Shown piece by piece: positions 1 to 6,452 of a DNA stretch of 6,452 bases. This DNA comes from Bacteroidota bacterium (GTDB lineage: Bacteria; Bacteroidota; Bacteroidia; Bacteroidales; GCA-2748055): positions 1 through 6,452 of the forward strand of contig JAAEOI010000430.1 of assembly GCA_024244665.1 (NCBI GenBank), in the 5' to 3' direction. The translations under genes were made by a program, and so were the position numbers. The stretch's first letter is position 1; each line of letters begins with the position of its first letter. Below the pieces are notes generated by a model. That model ran no database searches. It had not been told where the DNA came from and saw only the letters and a program-made list of their open reading frames with translations.

Positions 1-1126
1 CTTCCTGGCAGGTCATCCGGACATCCCATAAAAACCGTTCGGATATCTCCCGGCTGCCGATAACACGTCCTGAATAGACCGGGAAATAATCCCACCCATC
101 ATACCCCCGTCGTTTTTTGAACTCCTCCCGAAATCCGGGTGTCCAGTTCTGCGCACCCATCTCCCAGCTGTCGGCATCAAGACCGGTAAACCCTTTCGTG
201 CGGCTCTTTGGCCGCGGGCCTATCAGTTCCAGGAGCGGATCGAAGTAGGTCTCGAAATGAGTATTAAGAGCGGCTTTGTCAAACTTGTTACTCTCAAAAC
301 CCAGTCCCGCTTCAGGTGCTGGCCTGGTATTGCTACCGGTTGACCTACGCCCCATACGCAGGATCGTCCATTCGCCGGCCGGGACATCCCATTGCAGCCG
401 CCCATCTGCTTGCAGACGGTTGGTGAGGTCGATGATCTCCCCGGGCTCGATCACTTTCGACTTATCCGGTTCAGGAAAACTGACCGGCGACGGCAGGTGT
501 GTCCGAACGCCCTCCATGGAGGTATAGGGCCGGCGAAGATACAAAGCCTTCTCGTCGACATCTTCTATGACAGGCTCGCGATGCGGAAAGGCATAGACGG
601 CAACATCCTCATAGAACTCAGCAAGGTCCTTCCGCATCCGGTCATTGTGCTTATTCTCGGAAACCGTAAAATGCAGAGGCGGTTTGGGCAGCACCTGGTT
701 GAACTCTGCCGGTCCCTCAATATTTACACCTGCATGTACCAGGTGCTGCATAGACTGGTCGACTTTGATCCACGGTCCACCGCTACCGGTCCAGCCGGGA
801 CCGGTTATAGTCGTAAACTCTAAACCCAGCCGTTCACATTCCAGTACAGCATGTACGAAATTAGACCTCCATGTATCGCCCATAAACTCCACCTCTCCAA
901 GTGGCACATGTCCTCCTATATGCATTTGGATCACACCACCAATACCTGCACGCTTCATAGACTCAAGATCGGCGGTAATGCCCTCTCTGGTAAAATGGCC
1001 ATCCAAAACATCCCAGTAAACCCAGGGTTGAGCCGCATGCGGTGGATCAAAAAAATCTTTTTCAAGGCTCTGAGCGGATACAACACAAACTGCAAACAGT
1101 ACCAGGGCAACAAGTGTCAGTCGCAT
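1..1126 (-). CDS. GH106-type alpha-L-rhamnosidase, N-terminal part (runs off the left edge)
   Basis: This is the first 375 residues of a secreted glycoside hydrolase resembling family GH106, which removes alpha-L-rhamnose from plant or algal glycans. I translated the minus strand by hand, and the frame is open from the start to the window edge. From the Met at 1126, residues 1-18 form a signal peptide (basic Arg2, then a hydrophobic stretch) with likely cleavage at VSA-QS. Family-like blocks follow: PWVYWD (34-39), GITADLESMKRAGIGGV (49-65), GPGWTGSGGPWI (109-120), the acidic DSWE motif (319-322), which probably contributes to the active or metal site, NWTPGFREEF (327-336) and ERFLWDVR (363-370). 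GH106 proteins usually exceed 1,000 residues, so about two thirds is missing. Two other in-frame ATGs at 1156 and 1171 would add 10 or 15 residues. I prefer 1126 because it gives a compact signal peptide after an A-rich run. The gene follows the sulfatase by 72 bases. Family assignment rests on remembered motifs. Confidence 0.88.
   Translation of the reverse strand, partial: MRLTLVALVLFAVCVVSAQSLEKDFFDPPHAAQPWVYWDVLDGHFTREGITADLESMKRAGIGGVIQMHIGGHVPLGEVEFMGDTWRSNFVHAVLECERLGLEFTTITGPGWTGSGGPWIKVDQSMQHLVHAGVNIEGPAEFNQVLPKPPLHFTVSENKHNDRMRKDLAEFYEDVAVYAFPHREPVIEDVDEKALYLRRPYTSMEGVRTHLPSPVSFPEPDKSKVIEPGEIIDLTNRLQADGRLQWDVPAGEWTILRMGRRSTGSNTRPAPEAGLGFESNKFDKAALNTHFETYFDPLLELIGPRPKSRTKGFTGLDADSWEMGAQNWTPGFREEFKKRRGYDGWDYFPVYSGRVIGSREISERFLWDVRMTCQE
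688..749. repeat. 12-bp perfect inverted repeat inside the left GH106 gene
   Basis: GCAGCACCTGGT at 688-699 is the exact reverse complement of ACCAGGTGCTGC at 738-749, with a 38-base loop. Both arms are inside coding sequence (encoding parts of NQVLP and MQHLV). Neither arm extends further and no T-run follows, so it is not a terminator. It may be coincidence from codon use, or it could form a weak mRNA stem. Confidence 0.4.
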
Positions 1127-1176
1127 TTTTTGCGTACCGGCTCTTCCATTATCCATTATAAATAAAAACATCTTAT

Positions 1177-1204
1177 CAATAATATAAGCTCTAAATAATT
1201 ACAA
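1177..1204 (-). promoter_or_regulatory. Possible Bacteroidota-type promoter ahead of the left GH106 gene
   Basis: On the minus strand, TTG (1204-1202) is followed after 17 bases by TATTATTG (1184-1177). This resembles the Bacteroidota pattern TTG-N17-23-TAnnTTTG, with one mismatch (ATTG for TTTG). Transcription would begin near 1170, giving a leader of about 45 bases to the ATG at 1126 or about 15 to the ATG at 1156. The region is A/T-rich, so a chance match is quite possible. If real, it would let the last gene be expressed separately from the upstream operon genes. Confidence 0.22.
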
Positions 1205-2701
1205 TATACCGGGATTAACTTCCCTGAGTTTCCTCAACAGGTATGTCGATTCTTCTTCAATAATTTTATCATATAATCTCTTTGTATCCTCTTCATCACC
1301 AGCCTTTTTAAGCAACAGGTCAAGCTTTCTGTTAAACTCATTTATCAGGTCGGTATATTCAGGATCATCAGCCAGATTATTCATCTGATACGGGTCCTTT
1401 TTATTATCATAAAGCAGCCAGGCAGATTGGTCTTCGTACCTGGCATAAGTATACTGTTTGGTCCGCAATCCCCGCCAGGTATCCAGGCTATTCACAAGGG
1501 CAGCTGTATTTAAGTGTGTCATCCCCATGATCAGGATTTCATCACAGGTATCGGGTTTCCTGCTGGTAATTACTTTACTTAAATCCTTTCCATCAATTTG
1601 CGGATAAGCTACACCTGCCATTCCCAGAACTGTCGGCATCATGTCTATGGGTGCCAACAGTGCATCAGAAATGGTTTTTTGCGAAATTTTCTCTGGGTAT
1701 CGAATCAAAAACGGAATGGAAATGGATTCTTCGAAAGGTGTACATTTCCCTTTGAAACGGTGAGAGCCAAGATGATCCCCATGGTCAGAGGTAAATACAA
1801 TAATCGTATTATCAAGAATTTCTTCTTCTTCCAGAGTATTAAGCAATGCACCAAGGTAATCATCTATTGCCAGTGTTGACGCAAGATAGCCATGCAACAA
1901 GTTATTCCGCACATGTTCCTCATCAGCCAGATTCATTCTTTCGGGCGTTCTTTTATTTTCAATGTTATTGTGAAGGTTGAACCTCATATTTGTTACCAGT
2001 TCATTCTCTATCTCTTTCTCCTTCAGGTTGGGTCTTAAAACCAATTTTTCCGGATCAACCCTCTTCATATATTTTTCAGGAGCTATGTATGGGTCGTGCG
2101 GAGGTCCCCACGATAGCATCAGAAAGAAAGGCCTGTTTTTATCCCTGTTCCTAATGTAATTTTGCGCAGACTCTGTTTGGGCTTCAGCATCATAACCTTC
2201 CCATTGTTTTAGTTCATCAGAATCATTTTCGAAATATTTAGATTCAAAATAGCTATGGGTACATTCCAATGCCTGCCAGAACTCAAAACCCATTCTTCGC
2301 TCAGGAGGGATATAAGTTGTTCTTCCAATTCCATCAAGGTGCCATTTGCCTATATAGCCGGTTTGATAATCTGCTGCTTTACATGCTTCTGCTATTGAGG
2401 GAAGAGCATCCCTTCGTGGATGGTCATTGCATACTATGCCAGTATGCATTGGATATGAACCGGTCATAAGCATTCCCCGAAAAGGAGTACAGACAGGATA
2501 GGTACTGATGGCATTGGTCATTTGAAGGCCTTCCTGTGCCAACCTGTCCATATTTGGCGTTTCAATATTCTTCCCACCATAACATCCAAGTTCATGGGCC
2601 CGAAGCTGGTCAGCAAAAACAAATAATATATTGGGCTGCTCCAGCTTTTTTGTGCAGCATACCAAAAGGAGAGCTGTTAATACTATTAGAAAATATTTCA
2701 T
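1199..2701 (-). CDS. S1-family (formylglycine-dependent) sulfatase, lipoprotein
   Basis: This complete 500-residue type I sulfatase hydrolyses sulfate esters, probably from sugar residues of a polysaccharide. The N-terminus is a short lipoprotein-like signal peptide: a hydrophobic stretch ending in two adjacent cysteines (15-16), then TKK. Cys16 is the likely lipid anchor, although Cys at -1 is not typical of a lipobox. Sulfatase motifs appear in order: NILFVFADQLR (24-34, metal ligand Asp31), CTPFR (71-75, where Cys71 would become formylglycine), GYIGKWH (115-121, Lys119 and His121), PPHDPY (200-205), TSDHGDHLG (304-312, Asp306 and His307) and Lys317/Lys319 before PFEESI. Length is normal for the family. 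The Cys-type site needs a maturase (anSME or FGE) that is not in this window. The start codon overlaps the GH78 stop as ATGA and no ribosome-binding site is visible, so translation is probably coupled. The gene is more A/T-rich than its neighbours. Family is near certain; subfamily and substrate are not assigned. Confidence 0.95.
   Translation of the reverse strand: MKYFLIVLTALLLVCCTKKLEQPNILFVFADQLRAHELGCYGGKNIETPNMDRLAQEGLQMTNAISTYPVCTPFRGMLMTGSYPMHTGIVCNDHPRRDALPSIAEACKAADYQTGYIGKWHLDGIGRTTYIPPERRMGFEFWQALECTHSYFESKYFENDSDELKQWEGYDAEAQTESAQNYIRNRDKNRPFFLMLSWGPPHDPYIAPEKYMKRVDPEKLVLRPNLKEKEIENELVTNMRFNLHNNIENKRTPERMNLADEEHVRNNLLHGYLASTLAIDDYLGALLNTLEEEEILDNTIIVFTSDHGDHLGSHRFKGKCTPFEESISIPFLIRYPEKISQKTISDALLAPIDMMPTVLGMAGVAYPQIDGKDLSKVITSRKPDTCDEILIMGMTHLNTAALVNSLDTWRGLRTKQYTYARYEDQSAWLLYDNKKDPYQMNNLADDPEYTDLINEFNRKLDLLLKKAGDEEDTKRLYDKIIEEESTYLLRKLREVNPGIL
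2698..2701 (-). other. ATGA stop/start overlap between GH78 and sulfatase genes
   Basis: The TGA stop of the GH78 gene (2700-2698) and the ATG of the sulfatase gene (2701-2699) share bases as ATGA. No Shine-Dalgarno-like sequence precedes the ATG. The arrangement places both genes on one transcript and suggests translational coupling, so that rhamnosidase and sulfatase are made together. Confidence 0.9.
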
Positions 2702-5469
2702 ATTTCAGATTCAAACTCATACCTCCCCGATTCGACTCTGAACACGGCCCTGCCCTTTTCCATGCGGAGGTAAGTAACACCCTCCGCCTCGTCGGCGGAC
2801 AAGCCTCCCTCTGTTATATTCTTTCCGGCCACATATACCGTCGCTGTGGTATTTGCAGGCACGGTAAGGCTCATCGTCAAAACATTGTCCTTTTTGCTCC
2901 AGTTACTGACAATCCTGCCATAGGGAGAATCATAGCTGCAATTTACCCAGTCCAGCGTATTTGTGTAGGGTTCCAAAATAAAGCTCTTAAAGCCGGGCTC
3001 ATCCGCCCGTATTCCGCCAAGACTGCGATAGAACCAGGCACCGATCGGACCGGCAAGGGAGGGCATCTGAACCAGACCGCCCTGCCAGTTTTCCTTAAAG
3101 ACAGTGTTCTTCTTGTTGAAAATCATATCATACCAACTCGGGTAGCTTTCCTGGGTGGCGATCTTCCATGCGAGATCGCCCAGCCACTCTTCACACAAGA
3201 GCGTCAGCAGGAAAGGAGTACCCACAAAACCTGTACTAAGGTGATTATTGTCGGCGGAAATCTGTTTTCTGAAATTTTCAACGACCCGGCTCCTGCTGCT
3301 TTCTGGCGGGATATCCAGTTTTAATGCCAGGATATATGAAGTCTGTGAGCCTTTATCAAAACTTGCGTTTTCCTCGTTATAGAAAGTCTTATTGATTGTT
3401 TTGCGGATCTCTTCTCTGCGATTTGTAAAGTAGTCGGCATCCCTCTTCTTATCCAATATCACCGCCGTCTTCTGCAAAATATCAGCGTACATCATGTAGG
3501 CGCAGGTTGAAGTGTAGGCAACTGTTGTACCGTGCGGCCTTCCGTGACCACCACTGGCAAGATCCATCCAGTCACCAAGACCCCATTCAATAAGGTCATT
3601 TTTGGCAATGGTGTTCAGATAGCCAAGATAGCGTTTCATGGCATCGTAACTTTTCGAGAGAATCTCTTTGTCTCCGTAGAAATTGTATAGCTGCCACGGA
3701 TTAAAAATCATCATCCCGCCCCACCACGGGCCATTTATGGTAGGTCCGTCGAAACAGCTTGGCACAACCGTGGGGACAAAGCCATTGTCCAGGATAGCAT
3801 CAATATAGTCATCCTGCCATTTATTGTAGATCGCATAAAGATTGAAATTATAGGCAGATGTTTCGAAGTTCGTCTGAACATCCTGGGTCCAACACACTTT
3901 TTCCCTGACCGGGTCCATGGGCATCTGAACATTGTAGTTCTGAATGGTTCGCAGATTTACCTCCTGAAGGTAGTTTATCCGTTCGTCTGAGCAGGAAAAA
4001 GAACCAACTGTCTGCAGGTCCGATACCACCTGGCAGCCCACCAGATCTGTTGCCTCGGGTGTATAATCAAGTCCGTAGACATCTATATACCGATAGCCGT
4101 TAAAAGCAAAACGTGGCTCATAAAATTCATCACCCTCGCCTTTGCAGATGTATTCGCAGCTTTGATAACGCCCCAGTGTATGAGAGTTTGCCCCGGGGTA
4201 TTTGATGACGATTTTCTGGCCGGATTTGCCCCGCAGTTTAAGGCGGGCCCACCCGGTGCTCTCCACACCAATGTCAAATCGGAATCCATTCTCATGCGCT
4301 TTTACACTGTCAGCCGGGATTGTCTTAAGTACACGTACCGGCGGCAGAGCTCTGTGAGCCATACTACCGGCAGGTCCCCGGGCCACTATGGCTGTCTTCC
4401 AGCTCTTGTCGTTATAACCTGCAGCACTCCAGTTGCCCAGCTCTTTACGACTATCGTAAGTTTCACCGCTGCGGATCGAGTTGAACCGTATGGGTCCTTC
4501 TGTAGTGAATTTCCAGGAGGAGTCAGAAAGTACCAGTTGAGTTGATCCATTTTCGAATTCAAGCAGCAATTCACACCTCAGTCGAGGAGTATTGATGAAG
4601 TCGTACGTATACTCACGAAGCAGTGAGGGAATAACCGGATTGTAATATCCGTTGGCGAGAATAACTCCAAGGGTATTCTCTCCACTTTCTATCAGGTCTG
4701 TCACATCATGGAGATGATAAGGTACAGTTTTGCCAAAATCATGGGGTGAGACATTTAACAGGTGATCATTGATTTTGCTTCCATTCAAATAGGGTTCATA
4801 TAAACCCAGTCCCGATATAAAAAGCGTTGCTTTACGAAGTTTCGCACCTTCCGGCTTGAACTCCTTTCGCATCCATACTGCCGGCGCCTCTTCTGTCCGG
4901 GCAGTCATCTTGCGTATCTCTTTGCTGCGGGCCCACATCACCTCCTCTGTCTCCATATTATGAGCCGGGATCTTCTTCAGCTCAACCTGGTAGTCATAAA
5001 GAGAGAGGTCCGATTTAATCCATCTCCCCTGCCACTGATCATCAGACAAAATCCCCATACTCCAGGAGGTCGGCTCAGTCCATGTTGACACCCGACCGTC
5101 GGAGTCCCAAACTCTTACTTTCCAGAAATAGTGCTGGCGTGACATCAACGCTCTCCCGCCATAAACCACATTTAGCGATTGATCTGAATTCACTTCACCC
5201 GTATCCCAGAGATCACCAAGGTTTTTGTCAAGTTTCTCGCGCGAACTGGCAACAAGCACACGATATGCGGTCTGTTTCTGATTTCGCTGGTCTGATTTGA
5301 GCTGCCAGCTCAAACGCGGATTTAAAACATCTATACCAGACGGGGTTTCAACATATTCACATGTCAGTTTTGTAAGGGTCACCGACGATTCCTTGCAACC
5401 TACAAAGAGTATTGTCGTCAACAAAACCAGTACCATCAAAGAGTGAGTTCTCAATTCCCTGTTTATCAT
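2698..5469 (-). CDS. GH78-type alpha-L-rhamnosidase, lipoprotein
   Basis: This complete enzyme of 923 residues from the Met at 5469 would cleave terminal alpha-L-rhamnose by inversion in the periplasm or on the cell surface. A lipoprotein signal peptide ends in LFVGC with Cys25. Regions in order (approximate) are an N-terminal beta-sandwich (34-141), a charged linker (about 155-196), the rhamnosidase N domain (197-378, with WMRKEF and SGLGLYEPYLNG), a second beta domain (388-488), the (alpha/alpha)6 catalytic barrel (493-833) and a C-terminal beta domain (835-923). The catalytic region carries DPVREKVCWTQDVQ (519-532), where Glu523 aligns with the general acid. GLGDWMD follows (630-636), then FKENWQGG (791-798), where Glu793 fits the general base, and GAWFYRSLGGI (810-820). 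In-frame ATGs at 5481 and 5535 would add 4 or 22 residues. The 5535 start overlaps the upstream gene and puts extra sequence before the signal peptide, so I reject it; 5481 remains possible. Confidence 0.94.
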   Translation of the reverse strand: MINRELRTHSLMVLVLLTTILFVGCKESSVTLTKLTCEYVETPSGIDVLNPRLSWQLKSDQRNQKQTAYRVLVASSREKLDKNLGDLWDTGEVNSDQSLNVVYGGRALMSRQHYFWKVRVWDSDGRVSTWTEPTSWSMGILSDDQWQGRWIKSDLSLYDYQVELKKIPAHNMETEEVMWARSKEIRKMTARTEEAPAVWMRKEFKPEGAKLRKATLFISGLGLYEPYLNGSKINDHLLNVSPHDFGKTVPYHLHDVTDLIESGENTLGVILANGYYNPVIPSLLREYTYDFINTPRLRCELLLEFENGSTQLVLSDSSWKFTTEGPIRFNSIRSGETYDSRKELGNWSAAGYNDKSWKTAIVARGPAGSMAHRALPPVRVLKTIPADSVKAHENGFRFDIGVESTGWARLKLRGKSGQKIVIKYPGANSHTLGRYQSCEYICKGEGDEFYEPRFAFNGYRYIDVYGLDYTPEATDLVGCQVVSDLQTVGSFSCSDERINYLQEVNLRTIQNYNVQMPMDPVREKVCWTQDVQTNFETSAYNFNLYAIYNKWQDDYIDAILDNGFVPTVVPSCFDGPTINGPWWGGMMIFNPWQLYNFYGDKEILSKSYDAMKRYLGYLNTIAKNDLIEWGLGDWMDLASGGHGRPHGTTVAYTSTCAYMMYADILQKTAVILDKKRDADYFTNRREEIRKTINKTFYNEENASFDKGSQTSYILALKLDIPPESSRSRVVENFRKQISADNNHLSTGFVGTPFLLTLLCEEWLGDLAWKIATQESYPSWYDMIFNKKNTVFKENWQGGLVQMPSLAGPIGAWFYRSLGGIRADEPGFKSFILEPYTNTLDWVNCSYDSPYGRIVSNWSKKDNVLTMSLTVPANTTATVYVAGKNITEGGLSADEAEGVTYLRMEKGRAVFRVESGRYEFESEI

Positions 5470-5509
5470 ATATCCAGTCATAAATAGATGTTTTATTAAT
5501 ACATAGCTC

Positions 5510-6452
5510 TTACTGCAGAGGTGCCAGTTTAGCACAGCGCAGAGTGACCGGACCGATCAGTCCGGATGGCTGCAATTTATCATCTTTGTCCCAATGCTTC
5601 CAGCTTGTAAAAGTTACCCTGGAAGATTCGGGACGTTGTTGAACATTATTCAACCAATCGGGCCACTTATTTAAGTATTTTCCTTCGATCCGTTCAAAAT
5701 CCTCCGGGTATCGCTCATCGCCAATAAGCCGGTTCACCCACAGGTTGGTAACATCAATCTCAAGTGTATTGGTTCCGGGACTCAGCGTTTTGCTGATCTC
5801 CAAACGATAAGGTTTATTCCAGAGCACACCCAGATCCTTTCCATTCAACCGGACTTCGGCTATTACAGCTATTTCTCCCAGATCGATCCACACCTCCTGA
5901 TTTTCATTCAAATAATCTTGCGGTACATCAAAATCCAGGGTGTAAGTTGCTGTTCCTGAGAAATATCGTATTCCGGGATCTGTATGTTGATCCCATGAAA
6001 TAAGTTGATCAAATTCAGCTTTAGCCGGTGCTCCTCTTTCCGGCTGGAATTTCACACTCCATGGCCCTTCAAGATTTAAAGGTTCAGGAATTCTTTCAAC
6101 TTCAATATTTTTCGTTTTGCCCGAAGCACGGTGCAGAATGTGGGTCCCGGCACTGAAGGTCCTTAATAGCAATTTATCTTCGGTTTTAAAGCCGGGCATC
6201 CACAGGCTCTCTTTTTTACTGAGCAAGGAATTTTCTACTTCAACATAAGGATCCCTGCCTGGTTTACCCGAATGACGAAAAACAACGAAAACCGACTCGT
6301 CGGGGTTCAGCTTAAGCCGAATCCGGGTATGTTCACCTTCCACTGTCCAGCCTGAAACAGTTTCAATGGAAGCATCAACTGCATTCCAGAATTCAGGTTT
6401 TTTCCCCACTGTGCGGAACCCGGCAATGGTATTCACCCTGCGGCCCGACTGA
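5510..6452 (-). CDS. GH106-type alpha-L-rhamnosidase, C-terminal part (enters from the right edge)
   Basis: This is the last 313 residues of a large glycoside hydrolase resembling the C-terminal part of GH106 rhamnosidases. The GTG at 6436 is not a credible start: the frame stays open upstream to the edge (QSGRR precedes it), and the protein begins mid-domain. Counting from that GTG codon, FRTVGKKPEFW (7-17) and SVFVVFRHSG (48-57) match the beta-sandwich following the catalytic domain. Next is a sugar-binding-like jelly roll: LEGPWSVKF (122-130), GIRYFSGTATYTLDF (155-169), WIDLGEIAVIAEVRLNGKDLG (183-203) and LEIDVTNLWVNRLIGDE (225-241). The tail FTSWKHWDKDDKLQPSGLIGPV (276-297) is characteristic of this group. 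The catalytic residues lie outside the window, so activity cannot be judged. The stop is 40 bases before the preferred GH78 start, so the two genes are probably co-transcribed. A GH2-like enzyme with a similar jelly roll is a less likely alternative. Confidence 0.86.
   Translation of the reverse strand, partial: QSGRRVNTIAGFRTVGKKPEFWNAVDASIETVSGWTVEGEHTRIRLKLNPDESVFVVFRHSGKPGRDPYVEVENSLLSKKESLWMPGFKTEDKLLLRTFSAGTHILHRASGKTKNIEVERIPEPLNLEGPWSVKFQPERGAPAKAEFDQLISWDQHTDPGIRYFSGTATYTLDFDVPQDYLNENQEVWIDLGEIAVIAEVRLNGKDLGVLWNKPYRLEISKTLSPGTNTLEIDVTNLWVNRLIGDERYPEDFERIEGKYLNKWPDWLNNVQQRPESSRVTFTSWKHWDKDDKLQPSGLIGPVTLRCAKLAPLQ

Noticed and set aside
223..405. Minus-strand open frame of 60 codons
   Set aside because: It overlaps the GH106 coding frame in another phase and has no supporting features.
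511..522. Perfect 12-bp palindrome CCTCCATGGAGG
   Set aside because: It is inside coding sequence, and one or two such palindromes are expected by chance in a window of this length.
276..1165. Overlapping plus-strand open frames of 83 to 143 codons
   Set aside because: They lie opposite the continuous minus-strand GH106 frame, have no recognisable domains, and look like antisense shadows.
1165..1189. Hairpin CTTAT-7 bases-ATAAG followed by a T-rich stretch, as a terminator after the sulfatase
   Set aside because: The stem is only five mostly A-T pairs, too weak for a convincing intrinsic terminator, and it sits in an A/T-rich leader.
1126..1201. Sulfatase-GH106 fusion by read-through of TAA
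   Set aside because: The two genes share a frame, but the gap is A/T-rich, the GH106 has its own signal peptide, and nothing suggests stop-codon recoding.
2536..3324. Plus-strand open frame of 262 codons
   Set aside because: It is antisense across the GH78/sulfatase junction, where both minus-strand genes have clear family motifs. It shows no domain and is Cys/Pro/Arg-rich like a shadow frame.
5470..5535. ATG at 5535 as the GH78 start
   Set aside because: It would overlap the upstream gene by 26 bases and place 22 extra residues, including Trp and Cys, ahead of a good lipoprotein signal peptide.
5510..6436. GTG at 6436 as the true start of the right-hand gene
   Set aside because: The frame continues open to the window edge, no signal peptide follows, and the residues match the middle of a GH106 C-terminal region.

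Overview
The window reads as part of a carbohydrate-degradation locus from a Gram-negative bacterium, most likely a member of the Bacteroidota (inference, about 0.75). Four coding regions lie on the minus strand with short or negative gaps. They have A/T-rich leaders without clear Shine-Dalgarno sequences, and two carry lipoprotein-type signal peptides. This enzyme combination is typical of polysaccharide utilisation loci. A sulfatase-rich Planctomycetes or Verrucomicrobia genome is the main alternative. No SusC/SusD pair, regulator or 16S gene is present to settle it.

In the direction of transcription (right to left) the order is as follows. (1) The C-terminal part of a GH106-type alpha-L-rhamnosidase enters from the right edge and stops at 5510. 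(2) A complete GH78-type alpha-L-rhamnosidase lipoprotein, about 923 residues, runs from about 5469 to 2698. (3) A complete S1-family formylglycine sulfatase of 500 residues runs from 2701 to 1199, and its start codon overlaps the GH78 stop codon (ATGA). (4) The N-terminal 375 residues of a second GH106-type rhamnosidase, with its own signal peptide, run from about 1126 off the left edge. This last frame is open throughout and is easy to miss because its stop codon lies outside the window.

Together the genes encode periplasmic or surface enzymes that remove sulfate esters and terminal alpha-L-rhamnose from a rhamnose-containing glycan. Three rhamnosidases from two unrelated families plus one sulfatase suggest a sulfated, rhamnose-rich substrate such as ulvan or a rhamnan sulfate. 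The substrate is inferred from context and is not shown by the sequence. The sulfatase gene is visibly more A/T-rich than the rhamnosidase genes on either side, which hints at a mosaic origin. I saw no RNA genes, mobile elements, CRISPR arrays or convincing terminators. The only non-coding stretches are leaders of roughly 30 to 75 bases.
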